From Marivibrio sp040218065 (lineage in GTDB: Bacteria > Pseudomonadota > Alphaproteobacteria > UBA8366 > Aestuariispiraceae), in NCBI RefSeq assembly GCF_040218065.1, contig NZ_JAVJQE010000013.1, positions 310,001 to 374,000 on the forward strand: a stretch of 64,000 nucleotides of DNA, given 5' to 3'. Shown here in pieces: positions 25,380-34,329 of this stretch. Both the position numbers and the translations under genes were made by a program. A model generated the notes under the pieces. The model was not told the origin of the DNA. It saw only the letters and a program-made list of their open reading frames with translations, and ran no database searches. The stretch's first letter is position 1. Each line of letters begins with the position of its first letter.

Positions 25380-26678
25380 TCAGGTCCGATCGATGCGGAT
25401 CACCGTCGGCGGTTCGACTACCGCGTCGAGCGCGTCGATGCCGGCCAGCACCTGCTGCATGGCGGCTTCCGTCGTGTCGTGGGTGGTCATGACCACATCC
25501 ACCGGCTCCTCGGGATCGCGGCCGCGTTGAATGATCGATTCCATCGACACGGCCTGGTCGCGCAGAACGGCGGTGACGTCCGCGATGACGCCGGGGCGGT
25601 CGATCACGCGCAGGCGCACGTAGTAGGCCCCTTCATGCACGCTCATCGGCAGGCTCTGCGCCGTCGCCAGGGCGTCGGCCGGCACGCCGAAGATCGGCGC
25701 GCGCCGGCCGGCCGCGACATCCAACACGTCGGCGATAACGGCCGAGGCGGTCGGCCCGCCGCCCGCGCCGGCCCCCTGCAGCACGACGGAGCCGACGAAG
25801 TCGCCCTCGGTCTCGACCGCGTTGGTCACCCCCTCGATGGCGGCGATCGGCGCGTCAACGGGCACCATGGTGGGATGGACGCGCTGCGAGACGCCTTCGG
25901 CCGTCTTCTCGGCGATGCCGAGCAATTTGATCTTGAAGCCCAGTTCGCGCGCGAATTCCAAATCCAGCGGCGCGATGCGGCGGATCCCCTCGACATGGAC
26001 GCCCGCGAAATCGACCGCGACGCCAAAAGCGAGACTCGAAAGGATCGCGAGCTTGTGCGCCGCGTCGACTCCGTCGACGTCGAAGCTCGGGTCCGCCTCC
26101 GCATAGCCCAGCGCCTGGGCGTCGGCCAAGACGTCCTCGAACGGCCGGCCGGTCTCGCGCATCTCGGTCAGGATATAGTTGCAGGTGCCGTTCAGAATGC
26201 CGTGGACGCGGCTGATGCGGTTGCCGGCCAAGCCCTCGCGTAACGCCTTGACGATCGGAACGCCGCCGGCCACCGCGGCCTCGAATCCGAACGCCGCCCC
26301 GGTACGCTCGGCCCGCTCCGCCAGCGCCGTTCCGTGGTGGGCGATCAGGGCCTTATTGGCGCTCACCACATGACGCCCGGCGTCAAGCGCGGCTTCGCAC
26401 ACCGCCTTGGCGACGCCGTCAGAGCCGCCGATCAACTCCACCACCACGTCGCAATCCGCCTCGCGCGCCATCGCGACGGGATCGTCCCACCACTCGAAAC
26501 TCGAGAGGTCGACGCCGCGATCGCGTGCGCGGTCGCGGGCCGAGACGGCCGTCACCTGCACGCCGCGACCGGCGCGATCCGTCAGCAGGGCGCCCTGCGC
26601 CTCGATCAAGGCGATCACGCCGGCCCCGACGGTGCCGAGCCCCGCGATCGCCAGTTTCACAGCCTCGCCGTTCGCCAT
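25380..26678 (-). CDS. hom: Homoserine dehydrogenase
   Basis: This 432-residue enzyme reduces aspartate semialdehyde to homoserine on the way to threonine and methionine. The NAD(P)-binding Rossmann loop is at the start (LAIAGLGTVGAGVIAL). The substrate segment includes ILNGTCNYILTEM and FDVDGVDAAHKLAIL. The C-terminus is an ACT domain (YYVRLRVIDRPGVIADVTAV), so threonine feedback is expected. Three ATGs are in a row; the one at 26678 has the best spacing from the GGGGG ribosome site. With glpX and recJ it forms a common alphaproteobacterial block. Confidence 0.95.
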   Translation of the reverse strand: MANGEAVKLAIAGLGTVGAGVIALIEAQGALLTDRAGRGVQVTAVSARDRARDRGVDLSSFEWWDDPVAMAREADCDVVVELIGGSDGVAKAVCEAALDAGRHVVSANKALIAHHGTALAERAERTGAAFGFEAAVAGGVPIVKALREGLAGNRISRVHGILNGTCNYILTEMRETGRPFEDVLADAQALGYAEADPSFDVDGVDAAHKLAILSSLAFGVAVDFAGVHVEGIRRIAPLDLEFARELGFKIKLLGIAEKTAEGVSQRVHPTMVPVDAPIAAIEGVTNAVETEGDFVGSVVLQGAGAGGGPTASAVIADVLDVAAGRRAPIFGVPADALATAQSLPMSVHEGAYYVRLRVIDRPGVIADVTAVLRDQAVSMESIIQRGRDPEEPVDVVMTTHDTTEAAMQQVLAGIDALDAVVEPPTVIRIDRT

Positions 26679-26949
26679 CATCATCCCCCGGACGCGCGTA
26701 TGGTGGCGGCGTCCCGACCGGCGCGCCGCAGCGGACTTTCCGTTACCCGCACGCGGCGCCCGTGACAAGGGCTGTGTCCCGGATCGCGGTTTCAAAGATC
26801 CGCGGAACGGCGCCGAAACCAAGGCAACTGCCTACAATAAAAGATAATTTCCTAAACGGAGGGGGTTGCGGCTAAGACGCAGGCCATCATATGGCAGCGC
26901 AAGGGGACAGGAAACCAAGACCTCAAACATCCTCCGAAAGGAGGCCGCC

Positions 26950-27729
26950 ATGATGAGAAACACGCTTTACACCACCTTCCGCCCGAAATTGATGGCGACC
27001 GCCGCAGCCGCCGCGCTGATGGCGGCTAGCCCGCTCGCCCTGCAGGGCGGCGTCGATCCGCCCGTCGCGCCGCAAACCGCAGCCGCTCAGGGCGCCTCCG
27101 GCGGCAACGCAGGCGGCAACGCCGGCGGTAACGCCGGCGGTAACGCAGGCGGTAACGCTGGAGGCGCGTCGGCGAATGCGGGCGGCCTCGGCCCGGACGG
27201 TGCGCCCGGTCAAAAGGGTGACGCGCCGGGTCAATCCGAGGCTGCGGCCGCAAACGCGGCGAGCGGCGTGACCAACGCCGCCGCGCCCGACGCCGCCGGC
27301 GAAATCGACGGCGACGCCGAGAGCGAGGAGGGTCTGAGCGCCGAGGCGCTGGGGCGGTTGAACGCCGCGCACGCCTCCGACACGGCGCGCGAGCAGGCGT
27401 CTGACCAGTCCGTCGTCGGCCAGTTGGGCGCCTACGCCGACGCCGCCGAAGAGGGCGACGCGGAAGACGCCGCGGAAGCGCTGTCAGAAGCGGCGCAGAC
27501 GGAAAGTCTCGACGAGGCGACCGTCGAGGCCGTGAACGAGCTCCTCGGGATCGAGGACGCTGACGCCGACGCTGAGGCCGTCGCCGACGCCTCGCAAAGC
27601 GAAGACGCCGACGAGAGCGGCGAGGATACGGCGTCCACGGATGACGGCGATACGACGACCGAGGATTCGGAGGACACCGCATCCACGGACGACGGTGATA
27701 CGACCGATGATGGCGACACCACCGGCTAA
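26950..27729 (+). CDS. Repeat-rich acidic exported protein
   Basis: This 259-residue protein has a signal-like hydrophobic stretch at residues ~14-32. A low-complexity region with five GGNA units follows (encoded at 27100-27159). The C-terminal half is very acidic and Asp/Glu/Ala/Thr-rich, and ends with two near-identical EDTASTDDGDTT blocks. The start has AAAGGAGG before it. I recognise no family. It may be a surface-exposed or matrix protein, and its repeats could vary in number. It ends before a terminator that also faces the convergent lipoprotein gene. Confidence 0.75.
   Translation: MMRNTLYTTFRPKLMATAAAAALMAASPLALQGGVDPPVAPQTAAAQGASGGNAGGNAGGNAGGNAGGNAGGASANAGGLGPDGAPGQKGDAPGQSEAAAANAASGVTNAAAPDAAGEIDGDAESEEGLSAEALGRLNAAHASDTAREQASDQSVVGQLGAYADAAEEGDAEDAAEALSEAAQTESLDEATVEAVNELLGIEDADADAEAVADASQSEDADESGEDTASTDDGDTTTEDSEDTASTDDGDTTDDGDTTG
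27100..27159 (+). repeat. Five tandem 12-bp repeats (GGNA)
   Basis: Five in-frame copies of a GGCGGYAACGCN unit encode Gly-Gly-Asn-Ala. The third-position variants (C/T and A/C/T) show that the copies have drifted slightly. Being a multiple of three, copy-number changes would alter length without frameshift. Confidence 0.9.
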
Positions 27730-27772
27730 TCGGTCGACGGGCGTTGCTTGACGAAGACGCTCGCGGAACAAG

Positions 27773-27804
27773 AAGGGGAAGGCCTGCGGGCCTTCCCCTT
27801 TATT
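27773..27804. terminator. Bidirectional terminator between convergent genes
   Basis: A perfect 12-bp stem, AAGGGGAAGGCC (27773-27784) with GGCCTTCCCCTT (27789-27800), closes a TGCG loop. It is followed by TATT on the plus strand and preceded by AACAAG, giving CTTGTT on the minus strand. It can stop both the acidic-protein gene and the convergent lipoprotein gene. Confidence 0.85.
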
Positions 27805-27840
27805 GCGTGCGCCTTATTGTGGAGGCCGCCCAAAGGCCGG

Positions 27841-28845
27841 TCACCCGGCGCGGCGCGCCTCCAGCAACGTCTCCAGCAGCGCCGCGTCGATCCGGCCGTC
27901 GCTCGTCCGATCGCGGCGGCCCTGGAACGTCTCCACGCCGCGGCGCGTGGCCGGGCCGAGCAGACCGTCGACCGGCCCGGCGTCGACGCCCTCTTCGCGC
28001 AGCGCGGCCTGGACGAAACGGACGGTGGGCCGATCGGCGAAATCCTGCGACGCGTCGCCTCGGATCGCGGCGAGATGATCATCTGCGGCGGCCTGTTCGG
28101 CCGAACTCAGATTGCGGCCCACCCGCTCGGCCAAGGCCGCGGCCTGATTGACGCCGTTGTCGGCCGCCGCGCTCAGATAGGCCTGCCCGAGGGGGCGATC
28201 CCGCGGCACGCCTGATCCGGCGGCCAGCATCGCGCCGTAGGCGAATTGCGCGTCCGCGTTCCCCTGACGCGCCGCCTTGCCGTACCAGCGCCCGGCCCAG
28301 AGCCGGTCCCGCGGCACGCCTTCGCCGTTCGCGAACGCCCGCGCGAGGCGATACTGCGCCGGCGCGTAGCCCTGAACGGCCGCCTTTCCGAAGAGTTCCG
28401 CCGCCCGGTTCATATCCTGCTCGACGCCTGCGCCTTCGGCGTAGGCGCGCGCGACGAGGAACTGCGCACGCGGCGCGCCGGCCTCGGCGGCGCGATTGTA
28501 CCACCGAGCCGCTCGGTCGAGATCGCGCGCGACGCCCTCGCCGCTCTCATAGGCTTCGCCCATCTGATAGGCGGCGGGGCCGTACCCGTCCTCGGCCAGA
28601 TCGCGATAAATTGCGACCGCATCGGCGTCCTTGCCGATCTCATCCATCTCTTGGGCGGAGCGAAACCGCTCGCGCGGCGACTTAAGCGCGGTCTCGACCG
28701 TCTCGACCGCGCCGTCGACGCCGGCGGCCAGGGCGTCGGCCGCTTCCTCCGCCGCCTCGTTCGTCTGCGCGCATCCCGCGAGCGCAGCACCCGCCGCCAG
28801 GGCCAGCGCGAGCGGGGCGGCGCGCGTTCTCATCTTAGTCAGCAT
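27841..28845 (-). CDS. SEL1-repeat lipoprotein with peptidoglycan-binding-like C-terminus
   Basis: This 334-residue protein has a lipobox (LAAGAALAGC, Cys ~28), so it is lipid-anchored. SEL1/TPR-like repeats follow (about residues 80-240), with GYGPAAYQMGEAYESGEGVA and similar GxAxAQ-x-LAxAxAxGxGV units. The C-terminal ~70 residues (RPTVRFVQAALREEGVDAGP then VDGLLGPATRRGVETFQ) match the peptidoglycan-binding-1 fold. It probably sits in the periplasm, bridging membrane and wall. The ATG at 28845 has GAGGGAG upstream. It precedes the aminotransferase gene's 3' end by 96 bp. Confidence 0.85.
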   Translation of the reverse strand: MLTKMRTRAAPLALALAAGAALAGCAQTNEAAEEAADALAAGVDGAVETVETALKSPRERFRSAQEMDEIGKDADAVAIYRDLAEDGYGPAAYQMGEAYESGEGVARDLDRAARWYNRAAEAGAPRAQFLVARAYAEGAGVEQDMNRAAELFGKAAVQGYAPAQYRLARAFANGEGVPRDRLWAGRWYGKAARQGNADAQFAYGAMLAAGSGVPRDRPLGQAYLSAAADNGVNQAAALAERVGRNLSSAEQAAADDHLAAIRGDASQDFADRPTVRFVQAALREEGVDAGPVDGLLGPATRRGVETFQGRRDRTSDGRIDAALLETLLEARRAG

Positions 28846-28941
28846 GATCGGCTCCCTCGAATTGATCGCACTCTTCGACGGCACTTGGCGTCGATCGGCC
28901 GGGGATCAAGGGAGCGCCGTGACGGCGCTTTCGGGACCGGC

Positions 28942-30144
28942 TCAGCCGGCGTGCGCGGCCAGGAAGCTCTTCACCCCGCGCAACGCCTGGCGCGTGCGAT
29001 GAAGGTTCTCGACGAGGCCGAGGCGCACATAGCCCTCGCCGTACTCGCCGAAGCCGACGCCCGGGGCGACCGCGACCTTCGCCTCCTGCAAGAGCCGCTT
29101 GGAGAACTCGAGCGAGCCCAGATTATGGAACGCCTTCGGCAGCGGCGCCCAGACGAACATCGTCGCCTGCGGAACCGGAACCTCCCACCCCGCCTTGGCG
29201 AGCCCGTCGCACAGCACGTCGCGCCGTTCCTTGTAGAGGGCGCGGATCTCCTCGACGCAGTCCTGCGGGCCGTTCAGGGCCGCCGTCGCCGCAACCTGAA
29301 TCGGCGTGAAGGCCCCGTAGTCGACATAGGATTTGATCCGGGCCAGCGCCGCGATCAGTTTCGGATTGCCGGCCGCGAACCCGATCCGCCAACCCGGCAT
29401 CGAGTAGGTCTTGCTGAGCGAGGAGAACTCCACAGCCACCTCCTTGGCGCCGGGGACCTGCAGCACGCTGGGCGGCGGTTCCTCGAAATAGATCTCCGCA
29501 TAGGCGATGTCGGAGAGCACCCAGATCTCATGCCGGCGGCAGAAATCGACGACCTCCGCGTAGAAGTCGAGATCGACGCACTGAGCGGTCGGATTCTGCG
29601 GAAAATTCAGAACGACGGCGAGCGGCTTGGGAATGGAATGCGCCACCGCGCGCTCCAACGCCGCCATGAACCCCTCCCGAAAGCTCAAGCCCGGATCGCC
29701 GCCGGCGGGCAGCGAGCGCACGGCCCCGCCCGCCATCAAGAAACCGAAGCTGTGGATCGGATAGCAGGGGTTGGGCGCCAGCACCACGTCGCCGGGGCTG
29801 GTGATCGCCTGCGCGAGATTGGCGAGCCCTTCCTTCGACCCCAGCGTGGCGATCACCTCGCGCTCCGGATCGAGCTCGACGCCGAAACGGCGTGCGTAAT
29901 AGGCGCTGAGCGCCCGGCGCAGGCCGGGGATGCCCCGGCTCGTCGAATAGCGATGGGTCTTGGGGTCCTGAACCGCCTCTGTCAGCTTGTCGACGATGTG
30001 CTTCGGGGTCGGCGTGTCGGGATTGCCCATCCCGAAGTCGATCACGTCGACGTTGGCCTGCCGCAGCTTCGCCTTGGCCTGGTTGACCTCCGCGAAGACG
30101 TAGGGCGGCAGGCGTTTGATCCGGTGAAAATCGGGGGTTTCCAT
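28942..30144 (-). CDS. alaC: Class I aminotransferase (AlaC/LL-DAP aminotransferase family)
   Basis: This 400-residue PLP enzyme has the fold-type I aminotransferase order. It has VIDFGMGNPDTPTPKHI near residue 35, then YSTSRGIPGLRRALSAYY. The Schiff-base Lys is in SSLSKTYSMPGWRIGF, and a late Arg in VRLGLVENLHRTRQAL binds the carboxylate. It is closest in pattern to AlaC and LL-diaminopimelate aminotransferase-like enzymes, so a role in alanine or related amino-acid synthesis is likely. It lies in the block with hom, where such a gene often occurs in alphaproteobacteria, but here two unrelated genes separate them. Confidence 0.88.
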   Translation of the reverse strand: METPDFHRIKRLPPYVFAEVNQAKAKLRQANVDVIDFGMGNPDTPTPKHIVDKLTEAVQDPKTHRYSTSRGIPGLRRALSAYYARRFGVELDPEREVIATLGSKEGLANLAQAITSPGDVVLAPNPCYPIHSFGFLMAGGAVRSLPAGGDPGLSFREGFMAALERAVAHSIPKPLAVVLNFPQNPTAQCVDLDFYAEVVDFCRRHEIWVLSDIAYAEIYFEEPPPSVLQVPGAKEVAVEFSSLSKTYSMPGWRIGFAAGNPKLIAALARIKSYVDYGAFTPIQVAATAALNGPQDCVEEIRALYKERRDVLCDGLAKAGWEVPVPQATMFVWAPLPKAFHNLGSLEFSKRLLQEAKVAVAPGVGFGEYGEGYVRLGLVENLHRTRQALRGVKSFLAAHAG

Positions 30145-30370
30145 CGCGTCAGTCTTTCAAATCGGAGTCCGGCAGCGCGCCGTCAACGCCGTCGGCCCGC
30201 CGGTCTCAAGGAAACGATTCTCACTCCATCCGCCTCTTCGGCCGGCTATCCCGGGCCGATGCGCTCGACCCGCCTTTCCGCGCCGATGGAGGACGGGCGC
30301 GACGGCAGCGAGCCTTTTCCAATGATCGGGCGCGCACTGCAAGCGATTGATGCGCGGCTATATCGACAGA

Positions 30371-30434
30371 CGCCAGCCCGCGCGCCGGTCGCCAAGGGCC
30401 CTCCAAGAAAGGGACCCCTAGCGGCGGGCTGGCG
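30371..30434. other. Long perfect inverted repeat in an intergenic region
   Basis: CGCCAGCCCGC (30371-30381) and GCGGGCTGGCG (30424-30434) form a perfect 11-bp arm pair. They enclose 42 bases that can fold further (GGGCCCT... and AGGGACCCC). It lies in a ~390-bp gap between the divergent alaC and PAS genes. There is no T run, so it is not a standard terminator. It could be a structured RNA leader or an operator. Confidence 0.5.
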
Positions 30435-30536
30435 CGTTTCACGATTCATTTCACGCAACCCGCCCGACTTATAGTAAAGTCTCAATCTGTCGGGGCGGCC
30501 GGGCGGAGACATGAGACGCAAAGGGAGACGGCGGCG

Positions 30537-31049
30537 GTGAGCGTCACATCTTACTATGCGTCCCAGGGCCGAAAAGCCGCACCGAACGCGCTTTCACTCG
30601 AGGAGGCCGATCGGGTCCTGGACGCCCCCGGCCTGGCGCTGCTCCTCGCATGGCGCGGCTCTCAACCTGCGGACGGATCCCCGCCCCCCTACGCCGCCTT
30701 CGATCCGAGCGCGCATCCGCGCGCCCTGCCCGGCGTGCAACTCGTCGAGATCGACGACGCCGGCGCCTTCAGATATCGGCTGGTCGGCACGCGCGAGGCG
30801 GCCCTACGCGGCTTCGACCCGACGGGCCGCCTGGTATCGGAAGGGTTCTTCGGCGTCGACGCCGAGGAAGTTCTCTCCTACTACCGGCGCGCCCAGACCG
30901 AGCGAACGCCGATCCTCATCGAATGCGATCTGTTGACCACGGCCTCGAGGCTCCGGGTCTATGATATTTCCCTGTTTCTGCCCTTCGCCGGCGACGACGG
31001 GTCCGTGACGCGCGTCATTTGCTACAGTCATCAGCCGCGACGCCCCTGA
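30537..31049 (+). CDS. PAS-domain protein (PAS_5-like), 170 aa
   Basis: This 170-residue protein is a single PAS-like sensor with no output domain. The core runs from about residue 60 to 160, with LPGVQLVEIDDAGAFRYRLV, GTREAALRGFDPTGRLV and a final beta strand before YSHQPRRP. It begins at a GTG with AGGGAG 10 bases upstream. A TATAGT at 30470-30475 may be its -10. It ends 3 bp before the convergent stop of the multi-PAS histidine kinase gene. It may be a ligand-binding accessory, but its partner is unknown. Confidence 0.75.
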   Translation: MSVTSYYASQGRKAAPNALSLEEADRVLDAPGLALLLAWRGSQPADGSPPPYAAFDPSAHPRALPGVQLVEIDDAGAFRYRLVGTREAALRGFDPTGRLVSEGFFGVDAEEVLSYYRRAQTERTPILIECDLLTTASRLRVYDISLFLPFAGDDGSVTRVICYSHQPRRP

Positions 31050-31051
31050 CT

Positions 31052-33637
31052 TCACGCACCCCGCGCGCCCGCTCGCCCGCGCTGCGGCGCGGCTTGGTTC
31101 GACGGCAGGTCCGGCGCCCTGATGACGAAGCGCGCGCCGCCCTCCTCCGGCGAGACCAGCTCCACCGCCCCGCCCAGCAGATCGACCGAACTCTTGACGA
31201 TTGAAAGGCCGAGCCCCAGCCCCTCTCGACCGTGCCCGCGCCGAACGTAGTCCTCAAAAATCCGCGGGGCCAAGTCGGCCGGCACGCCGCGCCCGTCGTC
31301 CGTGACTTCAATCCGAACGCCTTCGACCTCTCGACGCGCGCTCAACCAGACGTGCGTCCCCCCGGAATGGTCGAGCGCATTGGCGATAAGATTGCGCAGA
31401 ATCCGCCCCAGAAGATCCGGGTCGCTCGTCAACGCGGCCTGATCGTCCCCGTGCTCGACGCTCAAGGCGATCCCCGCCTCCTTGGCCGCCGGCGTAAACT
31501 CTTCCGCCGACCGCGCAAGCAACGGCGCGACGGCGAAGCGACGCGGCTGGACGCTGACGCCCCCTGCGGAAAGCGCGCTCGCCTCCGCCAAATCGCCCAA
31601 CATCTTGCGCAAGGAGTCGACGGAGCGCGTCAGCGCAATCGCCATCTCCGCGTCGTCGCGTTCGATGATCGGGCTCACCGCTTGGGCGATCAGCCCCAGC
31701 GCGAAGATCGGTTGGCGCAGATCGTGACCGAGCGCCTTCATCATCTCCGCCTTGCCCACATGCGCGTCGCGCTCTCGGGCGTAGGCCCGTTCGAGCGCTT
31801 CGAACCGCGCGTATTCCCGGCTGTAGTCGGAGCACTGGCAGACGATGTAGCGCGGCGCGCCGGTTTCGTCGTCGCGCGTCCAATCAATCATCGCGCGCAC
31901 CGGCGTCACCGCGCCGGTGCGCGGCCAGCGCACGCCGACGACCCCGACGTAGGGGACGCGCCGGTCTATCGACTCAAGCAATCCGCGAGCGGCGTCGTCT
32001 TCCGGCGTCGCCAAAATTCGCCGCCAAAAGGCGCGACAGCCGCCGCCCGGCGGCCCCAGCAGGTCCCTAAAGGCCGGATTGAAATGCAGGCACTCGTCTT
32101 GTTCCGCGTCGAAAAGGCCGACGGCCTGCATCACGTCGTCAAGCGCCCGCTGGAGAATCTGGCGATCCCCTTCCGCCTTGCGGCGCGAGGTGATGTCGCG
32201 CATGGAGACCACCACCGCAACGTCTCTCGACGCGTAGGGGGGCGATACGCATCGCGCGCTGCACTCGATCACCCGAGGGCCGCCCGCGCGGTCGCGAATC
32301 GTCAGTTCCGTCGGCCCGAGGTCGACGCCGCCCGCGACATGGGCGCACCGGGCCTGCAACCGCGCATGATCCCGGGCGTCGAACAGCTCGAAAATACGGC
32401 GGCCGATCAACTCCTCCGGCGCGTATCCGAGACCGCGGCGGAACGACGGCGAGGCGTAGCGAAAGCGTCCGTCGCTGCTGATCAGCGCGACCATATCAAC
32501 CGCATTCTCCGCCAGCAGCCGATACCAGCGCTCGCTCTCGCGCTTCGCGGCGCGCAGGCGCATCGTCTCGTCGCACGGTCGCAAGAACAGCAGCCGCGTC
32601 GGCTCGAACGGCGCCTCTCGCTCCAACGGGCGCGTTTCGACCTCAAACCACGCGCGTCTTCCTGCGCCCTTGTCGAGACCCAAGAACCGGGGCGGCCGCA
32701 AGCCAGCCGACAGCGGCGATCCCTCAAGCCGGCCCCCGTCCTCCGCGATCCAAGGCAGCGCCTCGAAACGCCGCCGCTCGCTCGCCGGACCGCCCGCGTC
32801 CGCGGTCCCCGCCTGATTCAGATCCGCTTCATCCAGATCCGCTTCATCCAGATCCGCCTGATCCAAAAGCCGCCATGCGGCGCGGTTGACGCTTACGACG
32901 CCGCCGTCGGCGTCGATTGCGAAGACCGCGTCCGGCAAGCTGTCCATCACCGAACGGAGCCGGTGGCCGTCCTCGTCGATCTCTGTGAGATCGATGCTGT
33001 ACGTCCCTACGCCGAACGCGGCGTCCGAGCCGTCGTACGTCGGGAACTTGGTCGTCAGATAACGCCGCCAGCGGGCGTCAGAGGCGTCGTAGGCGACCTC
33101 GACATAGCGGACGACGGCGTTCTCTTCGACAACGCGCCGACTGTCCTCGTCGCATCGCGGGCCGCCGACTTGGTCCGTCTCGTCGCTGCGCAGGCCGATC
33201 ACGGCGCCGGCGTCGACGGCGTTAACAGCCGCATAGGTCGGATTGACGTAAATGAAGCGGCGCTCCCGGTCGCGCAGCGATATCTCGTACGGCGCATTCT
33301 CGACCAGGGCCTGGAAATGCAGGGCCATGCGCTGCGACGGCGGGGTTTCCGCCAAGACGGCCTGCACGGCGCCGTCGTCCGTGCGACGCGCGCTCAGCCG
33401 CCAGAGAACGCCGTCGGCCGAGGGCAAAACGCTGTCGACGCTCGCTTGCGCCCCCGAGGCGCAGCGCTCCAGCGTCTCGAGCGCCGCGGTCCAGGCGTCG
33501 GAACCAGCCTCGTCGAGAGCGGCGCGCGCCAGCGGATCGTCGATGGACGCCGGATCCGGGCGCCCCGGCTCCCGCGCGAGCGCGAAGGGAATCAACCGGC
33601 CGACCGACGCGGGTCGCCGCGCCGCGCCGCCGTCCAT
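31052..33637 (-). CDS. Soluble multi-PAS sensor histidine kinase
   Basis: This 861-residue protein has no membrane segment. From the N-terminus it carries several PAS-type sensor domains (about residues 105-225, 230-370, 375-500 and 505-620). A HisKA domain with the phospho-acceptor His638 in GHDLRQPIF follows, then a catalytic ATPase with the N box (ILRNLIANALDHSGG), DDGRGVP and GLGLGLSIVKSS. A linker holds in-frame 15-bp repeats (ADLDE). The start ATG overlaps the regulator's stop (TAATG), so it is coexpressed and coupled with the NarL-type regulator that it should phosphorylate. The signal is unknown. Confidence 0.9.
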   Translation of the reverse strand: MDGGAARRPASVGRLIPFALAREPGRPDPASIDDPLARAALDEAGSDAWTAALETLERCASGAQASVDSVLPSADGVLWRLSARRTDDGAVQAVLAETPPSQRMALHFQALVENAPYEISLRDRERRFIYVNPTYAAVNAVDAGAVIGLRSDETDQVGGPRCDEDSRRVVEENAVVRYVEVAYDASDARWRRYLTTKFPTYDGSDAAFGVGTYSIDLTEIDEDGHRLRSVMDSLPDAVFAIDADGGVVSVNRAAWRLLDQADLDEADLDEADLNQAGTADAGGPASERRRFEALPWIAEDGGRLEGSPLSAGLRPPRFLGLDKGAGRRAWFEVETRPLEREAPFEPTRLLFLRPCDETMRLRAAKRESERWYRLLAENAVDMVALISSDGRFRYASPSFRRGLGYAPEELIGRRIFELFDARDHARLQARCAHVAGGVDLGPTELTIRDRAGGPRVIECSARCVSPPYASRDVAVVVSMRDITSRRKAEGDRQILQRALDDVMQAVGLFDAEQDECLHFNPAFRDLLGPPGGGCRAFWRRILATPEDDAARGLLESIDRRVPYVGVVGVRWPRTGAVTPVRAMIDWTRDDETGAPRYIVCQCSDYSREYARFEALERAYARERDAHVGKAEMMKALGHDLRQPIFALGLIAQAVSPIIERDDAEMAIALTRSVDSLRKMLGDLAEASALSAGGVSVQPRRFAVAPLLARSAEEFTPAAKEAGIALSVEHGDDQAALTSDPDLLGRILRNLIANALDHSGGTHVWLSARREVEGVRIEVTDDGRGVPADLAPRIFEDYVRRGHGREGLGLGLSIVKSSVDLLGGAVELVSPEEGGARFVIRAPDLPSNQAAPQRGRAGARGA
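32819..32863. repeat. In-frame 15-bp tandem repeats in the kinase linker
   Basis: Two identical copies of CAGATCCGCTTCATC (32819-32848) and a third differing by two bases (32849-32863) encode ADLDE/ADLNQ-type units in the kinase linker. The unit is a multiple of three, so copy changes keep frame. It lies between the second PAS region's halves. Copy number could vary between strains. Confidence 0.9.
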
Positions 33638-34329
33638 TACAGCAATCCCGCCTCGCGCGCGATGAGCACCGCGTGGGTGCGATTGCGCGCGCCCAACTTA
33701 TGGATGACGGCGCCGACATGCGCCTTCACGGTCGACAAGGCGATGCCGAGATCCTCGGAGATCTGCTGGTTCGAGACGCCCTTCCCGAGTTCGATCAGCA
33801 CGCGGCGCTGCATGGGCGATAGGCCGAAGCGACGCCAGGCGTCAGGATCCGGCGCGCTCCAGGCGCCCGCTGCGCCGCCCGCGGACCCGCCGCCCGTCTC
33901 CTCGCTCAACGCTTGCGGCGGCACGTAGGTCTCGCCCTCCATCACCAAGGTCAGAGCGTGCCGCGTGACCGAAGGCGAGGAGGATTTCGGCAGGAAGCCG
34001 GCCGCCCCGTCGGCCAAGGTTTGGCGAACCCACTTGGGGTCGTCCAACATGGAGACGACGAGAACAGGCGCGTCGCCGGCCGCGCCGGCGACCGTGCGCA
34101 AGACGTCCGGGCTCGCGTCGGGGAGCATCAGATCAAGCAGCACAAGGCGGTAATCCTCCGCCGCGAGGCGCTCCAGAGCCGTTTCGAGTCGATCGCATTC
34201 GACAACGTCGGCGTCAGGCGAAACCGCCTTGACCGCGCTCGCCAATCCGGCGCGCACCATCGGGTGATCGTCGACAACCAAAATGCGGGACGTCAATGTC
34301 TCGTCCCGCTCCACCACAGCCTGCGTCAT
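33637..34329 (-). CDS. NarL/FixJ-family response regulator
   Basis: This 230-residue protein has a receiver domain (ILVVDDHPMVRAGLASAVKA; phospho-acceptor D66 in LVLLDLMLP; the conserved Lys in AAGFLPKS) and a LuxR-type helix-turn-helix (FGLSPMQRRVLIELGKGVSN then ALSTVKAHVGAVIHKLG). It begins with the ATG at 34329 (CAGGAGAG upstream). The stop overlaps the kinase start, so it is the partner of the multi-PAS kinase. Its AT-rich upstream region carries several inverted repeats, which may be its own operators. Confidence 0.92.
   Translation of the reverse strand: MTQAVVERDETLTSRILVVDDHPMVRAGLASAVKAVSPDADVVECDRLETALERLAAEDYRLVLLDLMLPDASPDVLRTVAGAAGDAPVLVVSMLDDPKWVRQTLADGAAGFLPKSSSPSVTRHALTLVMEGETYVPPQALSEETGGGSAGGAAGAWSAPDPDAWRRFGLSPMQRRVLIELGKGVSNQQISEDLGIALSTVKAHVGAVIHKLGARNRTHAVLIAREAGLL

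Noticed and set aside
32819..32863. Tandem repeats as a CRISPR array
   Set aside because: Units are directly adjacent without spacers, in frame within a kinase gene; no cas genes are present.
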